From: Paracoccus alcaliphilus
GTDB lineage: Bacteria; Pseudomonadota; Alphaproteobacteria; Rhodobacterales; Rhodobacteraceae
Length of the DNA: 64,000 nt
Reading direction: 5' to 3'
Assembly (NCBI RefSeq): GCF_028553725.1
Contig: NZ_CP067124.1
Location: 2,552,001-2,616,000 of the forward strand
Both the position numbers and the translations under genes were made by a program. Positions 16,239 to 26,629 of the stretch are shown here, piece after piece. The number at the start of each line of letters is the position of its first letter. Position 1 is the first letter of the stretch. The notes under the pieces are model-generated. The model was not told the DNA's origin and ran no database searches. It saw only the letters and a program-made list of their open reading frames with translations.

Positions 16239-17662
16239 GGCTGACCCGACGCGATACACTGGCCGCGCTGCTGGCTTGCGGGGTTGCGGCCCCGGCGCTG
16301 GCCCAGGCCCTTGTCGAGGGTCACCCTTCGCCCGGTGGCGGGCTGGGACAGCCGCCTGCGCGCCGTCCAATCCCGGATTCGCGGGCGCTGATCGCGCGCT
16401 CCGGGCTCAGCGGGCATGTCGGCTTTGCGCTGACCGATCAGACCGGCGCGCTGATCGACGATGAACCCGCCCCCTCGGCCATCGCGCCCGCCAGCACGCT
16501 GAAGGCGATCACCGCCATCTATGCGCTGGACCGTCTGGGGCCTGATCACCGTTTCCGGACCCGTGTCATCCGCGCGGGCGACATGCTGGTGCTGGTGGGC
16601 GGTGGCGATCCGGTGCTGGACAGCGACGGGCTGGCGCGGCTGGCCGGTGATCTGGTGGCCGCGGGTGAGACCAGCCCTGCGCGCTTTGCCGTCTGGGGCG
16701 GCGCCTTGCCCGCCATTGCCGAGGTCGCGCCCGAACAGGACGATCATCTGGCCTATAACCCCGCGGTTTCGGGGATGATCCTGAACTTCAACCGCGTGCA
16801 TCTGGGCTGGCGCCGCGCGGATGGCGACTGGCAACTGTCGTTGGAGGCCCGCGCCGCGCGGCAATCCCCCCGCGCCTATACGGTTTCGGCGGCGGCGGCG
16901 GCGCAGTCTGATCTGTTCACCTATTCCGACGATGGCAAGACCGAACACTGGACCATCGCCCGCAGCGCGCTGGGAAGTGGCGGCAGTCGCTGGTTGCCCG
17001 TCCGCCGACCCGAGCTTTATGCGGGCGATGTGTTCCAGACCCTGTGCCGGGCGCGCGGGCTGGTGCTGCCAACGCCCGAGGTCGTCGACGATCTGCCCGC
17101 CGGACAGGAACGCGCCGCCATCGACAGCCCGCCGCTGGAACAGATCCTGCGCGACATGCTGTACCACTCGACCAACCTGACCGCCGAGGTGGTGGGGCTG
17201 CATGCCAGCGGCGCATCGGATCTGACCGGATCGGCTGCGGCGATGATGTCATGGCTGCACGGGCAGGGGCATGGCGAAGGGCTGCAACTGGCCGACCATT
17301 CGGGCCTGTCCGGTGCCAGCCGGGTCACCCCCCAGGCGATGGCGCGGCTGATGTCATGGGCCGCGCCGGGGCTTGCCCCGCTGCTGAAATCCGACCCGCT
17401 GGCCGGGGATCTGCCGCAGGGCAGCGCCCGCCAGCCCTGGCTTCGGGCCAAGACCGGCACGCTGAATTTCGTCTCGAACCTTGCGGGCTATATCGAGACG
17501 CCTTCAGGCCGGGTGCTGGCCTTCGCGATCCTGTGCAACGATCCGGAACGCCGCGCCGGAACCGAGGGGCAAGAGCAACCCGCGGGCGTCAGAACATGGA
17601 CCCGGCAGGCCAAGCTGCTGCAACGCGATCTGATCGACGCATGGGCCGCGCGCTTTGACTGA
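16235..17662 (+). CDS. dacB: D-alanyl-D-alanine carboxypeptidase/endopeptidase (peptidase S13, PBP4 type)
   Basis: 475 residues from ATG 16235; the same frame stays open upstream inside nadD but that part is not coding. It trims and cleaves peptide cross-links in the periplasm. Penicillin-binding motifs are all present: Ser87-x-x-Lys90 in APASTLKAIT, the SxN motif YHSTNLTAE, and KTG in RAKTGTLN. The N terminus TRRDTLAALLACG followed by APALA is a signal peptide with a twin-arginine flavour, so Tat export is possible. Translationally coupled to nadD. Confidence 0.92.
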   Translation: MRLTRRDTLAALLACGVAAPALAQALVEGHPSPGGGLGQPPARRPIPDSRALIARSGLSGHVGFALTDQTGALIDDEPAPSAIAPASTLKAITAIYALDRLGPDHRFRTRVIRAGDMLVLVGGGDPVLDSDGLARLAGDLVAAGETSPARFAVWGGALPAIAEVAPEQDDHLAYNPAVSGMILNFNRVHLGWRRADGDWQLSLEARAARQSPRAYTVSAAAAAQSDLFTYSDDGKTEHWTIARSALGSGGSRWLPVRRPELYAGDVFQTLCRARGLVLPTPEVVDDLPAGQERAAIDSPPLEQILRDMLYHSTNLTAEVVGLHASGASDLTGSAAAMMSWLHGQGHGEGLQLADHSGLSGASRVTPQAMARLMSWAAPGLAPLLKSDPLAGDLPQGSARQPWLRAKTGTLNFVSNLAGYIETPSGRVLAFAILCNDPERRAGTEGQEQPAGVRTWTRQAKLLQRDLIDAWAARFD

Positions 17663-17666
17663 CCGC

Positions 17667-18089
17667 TCAGACGACGCGGTGACGGACCTGCGCCGACAAC
17701 TCGATCGCGGCGGCATGCAGACGCGCGATGCCCAGCTGATCGCGGATTTCGGCCAGCATGCGGATTTCGCCCTCATACAGCCGCCCGTCGGCCGCGCCCA
17801 CATCGCAGGCCAGCGCATAGGCGGTCTCATACAGCTTTTCGGGCAGGGCATCGCGCACCAGTCCGAACAGCGCATCCAGCCCGTCCTCTTCCTCGAACAG
17901 GGTCATCACGGTCTGGCTGACGACGCGGATGCGGTCCTCGTCATATTGCGCAAAGATCGGCATGTGATCGACCATGCGCTGAATCGCCACCAGTTCGGCC
18001 GTGCGCATGTTGTTGTCCGAGGCCGAGACCGCCACCATCACCGCCACAAGGGCGTCGCAGGGCGACAGGGAAGGGGTCTCGATTCTCAT
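17667..18089 (-). CDS. TerB-like tellurite-resistance/DUF533-type domain protein
   Basis: 140 residues, all-helical and acidic. The pattern VMVAVSASDNNMRTAELVAIQRM and later CDVGAADGRLYEGEIRML gives the two 'D-G-x-x-x-x-E' half-repeats of TerB proteins, likely metal-binding. No tellurite cluster is nearby, so the name says nothing about physiology. It has a good ribosome site (GAGGAG) and ends 5 bases from the convergent dacB stop. Confidence 0.8.
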   Translation of the reverse strand: MRIETPSLSPCDALVAVMVAVSASDNNMRTAELVAIQRMVDHMPIFAQYDEDRIRVVSQTVMTLFEEEDGLDALFGLVRDALPEKLYETAYALACDVGAADGRLYEGEIRMLAEIRDQLGIARLHAAAIELSAQVRHRVV

Positions 18090-18181
18090 GCTTTGCTCCT
18101 CAGGCGATACCGGGGCAGATTATTGACGATGGCGCCGGCTTTCAATAAGGCGTCGTAGCCTTGCATACATGGAGACAAGCG

Positions 18182-19780
18182 ATGACCACCCTGCGCGACG
18201 CCGCAATGAAATCGAAGGCTTGGCCGTTCGAAGAGGCGCGCCGGGTGCTGAAACGCTATGAGAAGAAGGACCCCGACAAGGGCCATGTCCTGTTCGAGAC
18301 GGGTTACGGCCCCTCGGGCCTGCCCCATCTCGGCACCTTCGGCGAGGTCGCGCGCACCACGATGATCCGCCGCGCCTTCGAGATGATCAGCGACATCCCG
18401 ACCCGGATGATCTGCTTCTCGGACGATATGGACGGGATGCGCAAGGTGCCTGAAAACGTGCCCCGGCAGGACATGCTGCGCCAGCATCTGCAACAGCCGC
18501 TGACCACGGTGCCCGATCCCTTCGGCGAATATGACAGCTTTGGCGCCCATAACAACGCCATGCTGCGGCGCTTCCTCGATACCTTCGGCTTTGAATACGA
18601 GTTCATCAGCGCGACGGAGTTCTACAAATCCGGCCGCTTTGACGAGACACTGCTGCGGGCCGCCGAACGTTATGACGCGATCATGGAGGTGATGCTGGCC
18701 AGCCTGCGCGAGGAACGCCAGCAGACCTACAGCTGTTTCCTGCCGGTCAGCCCGACATCGGGGCGGGTGCTTTACGTCCCGATCAGGCATATCGATGCGA
18801 AGGGCGGCACCATCACCTTCGACGACGAGAATGGGCAGGAACTGACCCTGCCGATCACCGGCGGCAATGTGAAGCTGCAATGGAAGCCCGATTTCGGCGC
18901 CCGTTGGGCGGCGCTGGATGTCGATTTCGAGATGTATGGCAAGGATCACAGCACCAATACGCCGATCTATGACCGGATCTGCGAAATCCTTGGCGGCCGG
19001 AAGCCCGAACATTTCACCTATGAGCTGTTTCTGGACCAGCACGGCCAGAAGATCAGCAAGTCCAAGGGCAACGGGCTCAGCATCGACGAATGGCTGACCT
19101 ATGCGGCGACCGAAAGTCTCAGCTATTTCATGTTCCAGAAGCCGAAAACGGCCAAGCGGATGTATTTCGACGTCATCCCCAAGGCGGTGGACGAATATCA
19201 CCAGCAGTTGCGGGGATATCCCGACCAGACGCCGGAACAGCAGCTGGCCAACCCGGTCTGGCATATCCATGGCGGCGATGTGCCTGCCTCGGATATGGTG
19301 GTGCCGTTCCAGATGCTGCTGAATCTCGCCTCGGTCGCGGGGGCCAAGGACAAGGACGGCTTGTGGGGCTTCATCCGCCGTTATGCCCCCGAGGCCAGCC
19401 CGGAAACGCATCCGGGCCTCGATCAGGCGGCGGGCTTTGCCGTGCGCTATTTCACCGATTTCGTCGCCCCCACGCGCCAGTTCCGCGCGCCCACGGATGT
19501 CGAACGCCGCGCGCTCGAGGATCTGGCCGGCCGCCTTGCCGCATGGGATCAGCTCGCCGACCCCGAGGCGCTGCAATCCATGGTCTTCGCCATCGGCAAG
19601 GACCACGGGTTCGAACCTCTGCGGGATTGGTTCAGCGCGCTCTATCAGGTGCTGCTGGGCGCCGATCAGGGGCCGCGCTTCGGCGGCTTCATCGCGCTTT
19701 ACGGCATCGACGAAACCCGCGCCCTGATCGAAAAGGCGCTGGCCGGGGAACTGGCCGGCCCTGCCTCATCTCTGGTGTGA
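18182..19780 (+). CDS. lysK: Lysyl-tRNA synthetase, class I
   Basis: 532 residues from ATG 18182 (GGAG 10 bases upstream). This is the archaeal-type class I enzyme found in alphaproteobacteria in place of class II LysRS. The HIGH-type motif is [11 protein letters not shown] (41-51) and the KMSKS motif KISKSKG (about 290-296). A C-terminal helical anticodon-binding part follows. The last codons and stop run into a copy of the short repeat described separately, so that repeat supplies the gene's end. Confidence 0.95.
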   Translation: MTTLRDAAMKSKAWPFEEARRVLKRYEKKDPDKGHVLFETGYGPSGLPHLGTFGEVARTTMIRRAFEMISDIPTRMICFSDDMDGMRKVPENVPRQDMLRQHLQQPLTTVPDPFGEYDSFGAHNNAMLRRFLDTFGFEYEFISATEFYKSGRFDETLLRAAERYDAIMEVMLASLREERQQTYSCFLPVSPTSGRVLYVPIRHIDAKGGTITFDDENGQELTLPITGGNVKLQWKPDFGARWAALDVDFEMYGKDHSTNTPIYDRICEILGGRKPEHFTYELFLDQHGQKISKSKGNGLSIDEWLTYAATESLSYFMFQKPKTAKRMYFDVIPKAVDEYHQQLRGYPDQTPEQQLANPVWHIHGGDVPASDMVVPFQMLLNLASVAGAKDKDGLWGFIRRYAPEASPETHPGLDQAAGFAVRYFTDFVAPTRQFRAPTDVERRALEDLAGRLAAWDQLADPEALQSMVFAIGKDHGFEPLRDWFSALYQVLLGADQGPRFGGFIALYGIDETRALIEKALAGELAGPASSLV

Positions 19781-19790
19781 AAATATCCGG
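19764..19790 (-). repeat. Short 3'-end repeat, copy A (overlaps the lysK stop)
   Basis: Read on the minus strand it is CCGGATATTTTCACACCAGA followed by GATGAGG. It matches copies C and D in GGATATTT-N4/5-CACCA(A/G)AGATG. It covers the last codons and stop of lysK and is followed by a terminator hairpin. Confidence 0.6.
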
Positions 19791-19827
19791 CGACACCGCC
19801 GTCTGGTGCGCCATTGAAAGCAGTCGG

Positions 19828-19852
19828 GACGGGGGCAATGCCCCCGTCTTTA
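19828..19852 (+). terminator. Terminator between convergent lysK and livM
   Basis: GACGGGGGC (19828-19836) pairs with GCCCCCGTC (19840-19848) around AAT, followed by TTTAT on the plus strand, so it mainly ends lysK. The livM TAA lies inside its foot, so the hairpin would also cap that transcript. Confidence 0.75.
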
Positions 19853-21187
19853 TCGTTCCGGCACCAGCCCCCTTGGTGCGAAGCGCAGCACCAGCAGCAG
19901 CACCGCCCCCATGGCGATAAAACGCATATGCGGCGCGCCCGACAGCAGATGCGATTTCAACCCGCCATCGGGCAGCGGCAGGGTCAGCAGCGCGATCAGC
20001 GCCGGACCCCAGACCTCGGCCTTGATCCACAGGAACCAGATCAGCACCGCGCCCAGCACCGCCCCCCAGTTGTTGCCCGAGCCGCCGACGATCACCATCA
20101 CCCAGATCAGGAAGGTATAGCGCAGCGGGTTATAGCTTGACGGCGCCAGCAACCCGTCCAGCGTCACCATCATCGCCCCCCCGATGCCGATCACGGCAGA
20201 GCCGATGATGAACACCTGCAAGTGCCGCGCGGTGACATTCTTGCCCATCGCGGCGGCGGCGGTCTCGTTGTCGCGGATCGCCCGCATCATCCGGCCCCAG
20301 GGTGATTGCAGCGCCAGCTGCGCCAGCAGGATCAGCAGCAGCAGCACGACAAGGAACAGCGTCATATAGCCCAGCTTGACCCAGATCCCCGATCCCGTCG
20401 CGGCGGTGAAACCCCAGCTTTGCGCGAATTCGACAAATTCCGGGTTGCGCTGCAACTGCACCTCATAGGGCACTGGGCGGGGAATGCCGGTGATGTTCTT
20501 GACGCCGCGTGCCAGCCATTCCTCGTTGCGCAGCACGGCGACGATGATCTCGCCGATCCCCAGCGTCGCGATCGCCAGATAGTCCGAGCGCAGCCCCAGT
20601 GCCACCTTGCCCACCGCCCATGCGACGGCGGCGGCAAAGATGCCGCCCACCACCCATGACAGCATGACCGGCAGGCCCAGCCCGCCGATATTGCCGTGGC
20701 GGGCGGGGTTGTTGGCCTCGATCGCGGTGACGGCCGGGTCGAACAGCCCGCGATAGACGACGAAGCCGACGATCAGGATGGCGATCACCGCCAGCCCCCG
20801 TCCGCGGTGCAACCTGCGCCATGCAAGGGTCGCCAGCGCCAGCGTGCCCAGCCCCGCCAGCAGCGCGGCCAGCAGCCGGACCCCGCCCGCGGCCCATGCG
20901 CCCTCGACCGGGGGCAGTGAGATCAGGATCGGGGCCAGCGCGCCTATCGCCAGAAAGCCCACGACCCCGGCATTGAACAGGCCCGCATAGCCCCATTGCA
21001 TATTCACCCCAAGCGCGATGATGGCCGAGATGAGCCCCATGTTCAGGATCGCAAGCGAGGTGTTCCAGCTGCCCGAGAACATCGCATTGCGCTGCGTTCC
21101 CTCCAGAATGAACAGCAGCGCCAGAATGGCGAACAGGACCGGCGCGCGCCAACGGCTGGTGGGGCTGGCTTGACGGTTGGTGGACAT
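19850..21187 (-). CDS. livM: Branched-chain amino acid ABC transporter permease LivM
   Basis: 445 residues with about ten transmembrane segments and the LivM/LivH family core (GRMMRAIRDNETAAAAMGKNV, the EAA-like loop contacting the ATPases). It is the last gene of the livK-G-F-H-M unit on the minus strand. It is long for LivM because of an insert between early helices (VEGAWAAGGVRLLAALLAGLG and on). With LivH it forms the channel for leucine, isoleucine, valine or related substrates. Confidence 0.92.
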   Translation of the reverse strand: MSTNRQASPTSRWRAPVLFAILALLFILEGTQRNAMFSGSWNTSLAILNMGLISAIIALGVNMQWGYAGLFNAGVVGFLAIGALAPILISLPPVEGAWAAGGVRLLAALLAGLGTLALATLAWRRLHRGRGLAVIAILIVGFVVYRGLFDPAVTAIEANNPARHGNIGGLGLPVMLSWVVGGIFAAAVAWAVGKVALGLRSDYLAIATLGIGEIIVAVLRNEEWLARGVKNITGIPRPVPYEVQLQRNPEFVEFAQSWGFTAATGSGIWVKLGYMTLFLVVLLLLILLAQLALQSPWGRMMRAIRDNETAAAAMGKNVTARHLQVFIIGSAVIGIGGAMMVTLDGLLAPSSYNPLRYTFLIWVMVIVGGSGNNWGAVLGAVLIWFLWIKAEVWGPALIALLTLPLPDGGLKSHLLSGAPHMRFIAMGAVLLLVLRFAPRGLVPER

Positions 21188-21201
21188 CAGGCGGCCTCCC
21201 T

Positions 21202-22212
21202 CTATACCGATTTTCCGCGGAACAGCCCGGTGGGGCGGAACAGCAGCACGACGATCAGAATGACGAAGCTGACGGCGAACTTGTATTCGGTCCCCAGCAG
21301 TTGCAGCAGCCCGTCAGGCTGCCAGCCGGGGAACAGGTAACCCGCCACCTTGCGCCAGGGATAGGTCACCGCGACCTCGGAAAAGGCGACGATGAAGCCA
21401 CCCGCGATGGCGCCGACCGGGTTGCCCAGCCCCCCCACGATGGCGGCGGCAAAGATCGGCAGCAGCATCTGGAAATAGTTGAAGGGGCGGAAGGACTTGT
21501 CCAGACCGTACAGCACCCCGGCGATGGTCGCCAGCGCGGCGGCGATGATCCATGTCATGCGCACCACGCGGTCGGGATCGATCCCCGACAGCAGCGCCAG
21601 ATCCTCGTTGTCGGAATAGGCGCGCATGGCCTTGCCCGATTTCGTGCGGTTCAGGAACCAGAACAGCGCCCAGACAACGATCACCGCGATGACCACCGTC
21701 AGGACCTGAGTGCCGCGCAGCGCCAACCCCTCGGACAGACCGGTCCATTCGCGGAAATCGCGGGCGTTGATGATGAAGCGCACGCCGTCGTCGAAACGCT
21801 GCTCATCCACCCCGATCAGCAGCCGGGTCAGCCCGTTGGTCACGAACATCACCCCCACCGAGGCCATGACGAAGATGATCGGTGCCGCCTTCTGCACCCG
21901 ATAGAAGCGATAGACCCCCCGGTCGGTCAGCAGCACCAGCGCCGCCGTGCAGGCGATGCCGAAGGGCAGGGCCAGAAGCGCGGTGGGCAGCGGCCCGAAG
22001 GACAGGCCCAGCATCTGCAGCCCCCATGTGAACAGGATGGTGATGGCGGTGCCGATCGCCATCGTGTCGCCATGGGCAAAGTTGGAAAACCGCAGGATGC
22101 CATAGATCAGCGTCACCCCCAGTGCGCCAAGCGCCAGCTGCGCGCCATAGGCGGCGGCGGGGATGAAGACGAAGTTCAGGAAGGCCACAAGCGCGTTCAG
22201 GATATCCATCAT
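21202..22212 (-). CDS. livH: Branched-chain amino acid ABC transporter permease LivH
   Basis: 336 residues, eight or more hydrophobic segments, with GVTLIYGILRFSNFAHGD near the N terminus and the cytoplasmic loop GKAMRAYSDNEDLALLSGID. Its ATG overlaps the livF stop (TGATG), and livM begins 14 bases after its stop, so the genes are tightly coupled. Confidence 0.93.
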   Translation of the reverse strand: MMDILNALVAFLNFVFIPAAAYGAQLALGALGVTLIYGILRFSNFAHGDTMAIGTAITILFTWGLQMLGLSFGPLPTALLALPFGIACTAALVLLTDRGVYRFYRVQKAAPIIFVMASVGVMFVTNGLTRLLIGVDEQRFDDGVRFIINARDFREWTGLSEGLALRGTQVLTVVIAVIVVWALFWFLNRTKSGKAMRAYSDNEDLALLSGIDPDRVVRMTWIIAAALATIAGVLYGLDKSFRPFNYFQMLLPIFAAAIVGGLGNPVGAIAGGFIVAFSEVAVTYPWRKVAGYLFPGWQPDGLLQLLGTEYKFAVSFVILIVVLLFRPTGLFRGKSV

Positions 22213-22967
22213 CAGCCCCCCAGAAAGGTGCGGCGGACCTCGGGGTCGGCCATCAGGGCCGCGCCGGTGTCGGTGTAACGGTTGGTGCCCTGCACCAGTA
22301 CATAGCCGATATCGGCGATTTCCAGCGCCTGCCGGGCGTTCTGTTCCACCATCAGGATCGAGATGCCGCTGCGCGCGATCTCGATGATGCGGTCGAACAG
22401 CTCGTCCATGACGATGGGGCTGACGCCCGCGGTGGGTTCATCCAGCATCAGCAGTTGTGGCCGGGTCATCAGCGCCCGGCCCACAGCGACCTGCTGGCGC
22501 TGGCCGCCGGACAATTCGCCCGCAGGCTGACGGCGCTTGGTTTTCAGGATCGGGAACAGGTCAAAGACCTGCGCCATGGTCTCGGAGATCTCGTCCTTGC
22601 GGATGAAGGCGCCCAGTTCGAGGTTTTCCTCGACCGACATCGAGGGGAAGACGTTATGGACCTGCGGCACGAAGCCCATGCCCTTGCGGACCCGTTCCTG
22701 GGGCGACAGGGCGGTGATGTCCTCTCCGTCCAGCACGACATTGCCTTCGCGCAGCGGCAGCATCCCGAATACCGCCTTCATCGCGGTGGATTTTCCGGCG
22801 CCGTTGGGGCCGACGATGACCGCGATCTGACCCTTGTTCACGGTCAGGTTGCAGCCATGCAGGATATCGGCCTTGCCATAGCCGCCGCGCATGGCATTGG
22901 CCGACAGGAAGGGCTGGCCGGGGACGGCTGCCGGCGCGGCGCCCGGCATGGTGTCGGTCGCGCTCAT
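22212..22967 (-). CDS. livF: Branched-chain amino acid ABC transporter ATPase LivF
   Basis: 251 residues: Walker A GPNGAGKST, signature LSGGQRQQVAVGRAL, Walker B LLMLDEPTAG and the switch histidine region LMVEQNA. The short form and ENLELGAF mark LivF rather than LivG. The start overlaps the livG stop as ATGA. An N-terminal tail of about 20 residues precedes the domain. Confidence 0.93.
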   Translation of the reverse strand: MSATDTMPGAAPAAVPGQPFLSANAMRGGYGKADILHGCNLTVNKGQIAVIVGPNGAGKSTAMKAVFGMLPLREGNVVLDGEDITALSPQERVRKGMGFVPQVHNVFPSMSVEENLELGAFIRKDEISETMAQVFDLFPILKTKRRQPAGELSGGQRQQVAVGRALMTRPQLLMLDEPTAGVSPIVMDELFDRIIEIARSGISILMVEQNARQALEIADIGYVLVQGTNRYTDTGAALMADPEVRRTFLGG

Positions 22968-23761
22968 GCCTCACCTCCGACCAGTTCGGCCTTGACCTTG
23001 TTTTTCAGGCCGGTGCCCAGATAGGCCTCGATCACGTCCTCGTTCTTCATGATCTCGGCGGCAGAGCCTTCGGCCAGCACCTTGCCCTCGGCCATGACGA
23101 TCACCGGGTCGCACAGGCGGCCGATGAAATCCATGTCATGCTCGATCACGCAGAAGGTATAGCCGCGTTCCTTGTTCAGCCGCACGATGGCATCGCCGAT
23201 GGTACCCAGCAATGTGCGGTTCACGCCCGCGCCGACCTCGTCCAGAAACACGATCTTGGCATCGACCATCATCGTGCGGCCCAGTTCCAGCAGCTTTTTC
23301 TGCCCGCCCGACAGGTTCCCGGCGCGTTCATGGGCCAGATGCCGGATGGTCAGGAAATCCAGAACATCATCGGCGCGCTGGCGCAGCTCGGCCTCTTCGC
23401 GGGCGATCTGGCCACGGCGGAACCATGCGTTCCACAGCGTCTCTCCGGTCTGGCCTGCGGGCACCATCATCAGGTTTTCGCGCACCGTCATCGAGGCGAA
23501 TTCATGCGCCAGCTGGAAGGTGCGCAGCAGCCCGCGCTGGAACAGCTCGTGCGGGGGCAGGCCGGTGATGTTGTGCCCGTCCATATAGACCTCGCCCGAG
23601 GTCGGCGGCAGCATGCCCGCGATCACGTTGAACAGCGTCGTCTTGCCCGCGCCGTTCGGGCCGATCAATCCGGTGATGGACCCCTTGCGGATGGTCAGGC
23701 TGGCGCCATCGACGGCGCGGAATCCGCCGAAATGTCGGTGAAGGTCTTCGACCCTGATCAT
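22964..23761 (-). CDS. livG: Branched-chain amino acid ABC transporter ATPase LivG
   Basis: 265 residues from ATG 23761, where AGGGA precedes; the longer frame to 23800 lacks support. Walker A GPNGAGKTT, signature LSGGQKKLLELGRTMM, Walker B KIVFLDEVGAGVN, and the LivG-type C-terminal region with FIGRLCDPVIVMAEGKVLAEG. The Glu after Walker B Asp is present. It pairs with LivF. Confidence 0.93.
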   Translation of the reverse strand: MIRVEDLHRHFGGFRAVDGASLTIRKGSITGLIGPNGAGKTTLFNVIAGMLPPTSGEVYMDGHNITGLPPHELFQRGLLRTFQLAHEFASMTVRENLMMVPAGQTGETLWNAWFRRGQIAREEAELRQRADDVLDFLTIRHLAHERAGNLSGGQKKLLELGRTMMVDAKIVFLDEVGAGVNRTLLGTIGDAIVRLNKERGYTFCVIEHDMDFIGRLCDPVIVMAEGKVLAEGSAAEIMKNEDVIEAYLGTGLKNKVKAELVGGEA

Positions 23762-23824
23762 GGTATTCCCTGTCTTCGCTTCGGTGAAGCATGACCGCAT
23801 CGGCGGTTCTTGTCTTTAGGTAAT

Positions 23825-23856
23825 CGGCCCGGCACCCTGTTGCGGGTGCCGGGCCG
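23825..23856 (-). promoter_or_regulatory. Strong intercistronic hairpin between livK and livG
   Basis: CGGCCCGGCACCC (23825-23837) and GGGTGCCGGGCCG (23844-23856) make a perfect 13-bp stem with a 6-base loop. No T-run follows on the minus strand, so it is more likely a 3' stabiliser or processing barrier that keeps binding-protein mRNA abundant over the permease part than a terminator. Confidence 0.7.
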
Positions 23857-23872
23857 TCATCCGCTTGATGCC

Positions 23873-25057
23873 TCAGCGATAGCCGACGACGCTCATCTCG
23901 CCGCCCTCGAAGGACAGTTCGCGGTAAACGCCCGCCGATTCGCCCGGCTCGATCAGTTCGACGGCGGTGGCGCCGACATAATCGACATCGCCACCCTCGG
24001 CGATGATCTCGATGGCGCGGCCCAACTCGCCCGGCATGATCTTTTCGCCCGGCTCATTGGCGATATCCACCACGCTGTCCTTATAGACATTGGGATCGGA
24101 CGAACCCGCCTTGGCCATCGCCAGCAGGATCAGCGCCGCCGCGTCATAGGATTCGCCCGCGAAGGTGCCGGTGCCGTCAAAGCCCGCGGCCTCGGCCAGT
24201 TCGACGAAGGTGTCGCGGCCCTCGCCCTCGCCTGCGGGGTTCTGGCCGAAGCTGCCGTCGATCTCGCTGCCGAAGCTGCTGGTCAGCGTGTTGCTGATCA
24301 TGCCGTCCGGAAAGACGAAGGTGTCGAATGCGCCGGTATCCAACGCGCCGCGCACGATGCCTGAGCCGCCCTGATCGACATAGCCCACCACGACCAGCGC
24401 GTCACCGCCCGCGGATGCCAGCGCCGCGACCTCGGCCGAATAGTCGGGCTTGCCGTCGTCATGGGCCGAGTTCACCGTGACCGTGCCGCCCTTTTCGGTG
24501 AAGGATGCGGCAAAGCTGTCGGCCAGCCCCTTGCCGTAATCGTTGTTGGTATAGGACACGGCAACGGTGTCGATGTCCTTTTCCAGGATAAGATCGGCCA
24601 TGACCTCTCCCTGACGCGCATCCGATGGCGAGGTGCGGAAGAACAGCCCGTTATCCTCGATCGTCGAAAGCGCGGGCGAGGTGGCCGAGGGCGATACCAT
24701 CACGACGCCATTGGGCAGCGCGACATTTTCCAGAATGGCGATGGTCTCGCCCGAGCACATGCCGCCGACGATGCCGTGCACGCCTTCCGCCGTGATCAGA
24801 CGTTCCGCGGCTGCGGTGGCTGCGGCGGCGTCGATGCAGGTGGTGTCGCCGGTGACCGCGCGGACGGTCGAACCTTCCAGCAGATTGCCGGCCTCATTGA
24901 CTTCGCTGATCGCCAGTTCGGCGCCGCGCTGCATGTCAGGCGACATGGTTTCCAGCGGGCCGGTGAATCCGAACAGGATGCCCAGCTTGATCTCTTCGGC
25001 ACTGGCCGCGCCGGTCAGCAGCGCAGTTGCGGCAGTGGCGAGAAGAAGTTTCTTCAT
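23873..25057 (-). CDS. livK: Branched-chain amino acid ABC transporter substrate-binding protein
   Basis: 394 residues from ATG 25057, after GGGAGA. Signal peptide MKKLLLATAATALLTGAASA (1-20). Type I periplasmic-binding fold (Peripla_BP_6): LGILFGFTGPLE, IVGGMCSGETIAI and SVSATSP-like VSPSATSPALS. It delivers substrate to LivHMGF. Aromatic amides or urea-like substrates are also known for such proteins, so the ligand is not certain. First gene of the operon, with 210 bases upstream. Confidence 0.92.
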   Translation of the reverse strand: MKKLLLATAATALLTGAASAEEIKLGILFGFTGPLETMSPDMQRGAELAISEVNEAGNLLEGSTVRAVTGDTTCIDAAAATAAAERLITAEGVHGIVGGMCSGETIAILENVALPNGVVMVSPSATSPALSTIEDNGLFFRTSPSDARQGEVMADLILEKDIDTVAVSYTNNDYGKGLADSFAASFTEKGGTVTVNSAHDDGKPDYSAEVAALASAGGDALVVVGYVDQGGSGIVRGALDTGAFDTFVFPDGMISNTLTSSFGSEIDGSFGQNPAGEGEGRDTFVELAEAAGFDGTGTFAGESYDAAALILLAMAKAGSSDPNVYKDSVVDIANEPGEKIMPGELGRAIEIIAEGGDVDYVGATAVELIEPGESAGVYRELSFEGGEMSVVGYR

Positions 25058-25267
25058 TTGGTCGTCTCCCAGTTGGAACAAGGTCCTGAGATCAGGTTAG
25101 AAGCGCCCTGTTCAAAAGAAAAGCCGGTTGTCGCGCGCCATTTTCGATAATCCGTACCCGCTTACGCAGCGTCAGAGGATCGGGGCGACGGGAACAGTCC
25201 GGCAATTCATCTGGTGGACGGCACGGGCCATGGCCGAGATACACGCCAAAGCCCGTGCGGGCGGGGT

Positions 25268-26629
25268 TCAGGCCGTGGGCAGGGCCGCGTCAAGAACCGG
25301 CTGATAGATCTGCAACAGGCGTTCGACGGCTTCCGAGGGTGACATCTCGATGCTGTCGCCGCTGCGGCGGCTGGTCAGTTCTACCTTGTTGTTGGCCAGA
25401 CCGCGCGGGCCGACGGTGATCCGCCACGGCAGGCCGATCAGGTCCATGGTGGCGAATTTCGCCCCCGCCCGTTCGTCGCGATCATCGTAAAGTGGATCCA
25501 GCCCGCGCGATTTCAGCTCGGCATAGATCGCCTCGCAGGCGCTGTCGGTGGCGCTGTCGCCCTGTTTCAGGTTGACGATACCGGCATGGAAGGGGGTCAC
25601 GCCCTCGGGCCAGATGATGCCCTTGTCGTCATGGCTGGCCTCGATGATCGCGCCCAGCAGGCGTGACACGCCGATGCCATGCGACCCCATATGCACCGGC
25701 ACCCGCGCGCCATCGGGGCCGACCACGGTGGCGCCCATCGGCTCGGAATACTTGGTGCCGAAATAGAAGATCTGGCCGACTTCGATGCCGCGCGCGGAAC
25801 GGCGGCGATTCTCGGGGATCTGCTCGAACAATGCTGCGTCGTGGGTCTCGTCGGTGCGGGCATAGCGGCTGGTGAATTCCTCCAGCACGGCCTGACATTG
25901 CGCCTTGTCGTCATAGTCGATCTGGCGGTCGCCGAAGCTCAGATCGGTGATCTGGCTGTCATAGAACACCTCGGATTCGCCGGTTTCGGCCAGCACCAGA
26001 AATTCATGGGTATAGTCGCCGCCGATGGGTCCGCCGTCGGCGCGCATCGGGATCGCCTGCAACCCCATGCGTTCATAGGTGCGCAGATAACTGACCAGAT
26101 GGCGGTTATAGGCGTGCAGCGCGTCATCCTTGGTCAGGTCGAAGTTATAGCCGTCCTTCATCAGGAATTCGCGCCCACGCATCACGCCGAAACGGGGGCG
26201 GATCTCGTCGCGGAACTTCCACTGGATGTGATACAGCGTCAGCGGCAGGTCCTTGTAGCTGTTCACATGGCTGCGGAAGATGTCGGTGATGACCTCTTCA
26301 TTGGTGGGACCATAAAGCAGATCGCGCTTGTGGCGGTCGCGGATGCGCAGCATTTCCTCGCCGTAATCGTCATAGCGGCCGGATTCGCGCCACAGATCCG
26401 CCGATTGCAGCGTCGGCATCAGCAGCGGGATATGGCCCGCGCGCTGCTGTTCCTCATGCACGATCTGTTCGATCCGGCGCAGCACCCGAAAGCCCAACGG
26501 CAGCCAGGAATAGATCCCGGCGGTTTGCTGCTTGATCATCCCGGCGCGCAGCATCAGCCGATGGCTGACGATCTGGGCCTCTTTCGGATCCTCTTTCAGG
26601 ACGGGCAGGAAATAGCGCGACAGACGCAT
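25268..26629 (-). CDS. proS: Prolyl-tRNA synthetase, short alphaproteobacterial form
   Basis: 453 residues from ATG 26629; the longer frame to 26767 runs into the divergent promoter region. Class II motifs are visible: motif 2 [20 protein letters not shown] and motif 3 [11 protein letters not shown]. The usual 180-residue editing insertion between motifs 2 and 3 is absent, as is normal for alphaproteobacterial ProS, so proofreading of Ala-tRNA(Pro) would need a separate protein. Divergent from perM. Confidence 0.95.
   Translation of the reverse strand: MRLSRYFLPVLKEDPKEAQIVSHRLMLRAGMIKQQTAGIYSWLPLGFRVLRRIEQIVHEEQQRAGHIPLLMPTLQSADLWRESGRYDDYGEEMLRIRDRHKRDLLYGPTNEEVITDIFRSHVNSYKDLPLTLYHIQWKFRDEIRPRFGVMRGREFLMKDGYNFDLTKDDALHAYNRHLVSYLRTYERMGLQAIPMRADGGPIGGDYTHEFLVLAETGESEVFYDSQITDLSFGDRQIDYDDKAQCQAVLEEFTSRYARTDETHDAALFEQIPENRRRSARGIEVGQIFYFGTKYSEPMGATVVGPDGARVPVHMGSHGIGVSRLLGAIIEASHDDKGIIWPEGVTPFHAGIVNLKQGDSATDSACEAIYAELKSRGLDPLYDDRDERAGAKFATMDLIGLPWRITVGPRGLANNKVELTSRRSGDSIEMSPSEAVERLLQIYQPVLDAALPTA

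Noticed and set aside
25268..25300. Terminator after proS from GCACGGGC/GCCCGTGC near 25218-25258
   Set aside because: The arms are 22 bases apart with no T-run, so it is too weak to call.
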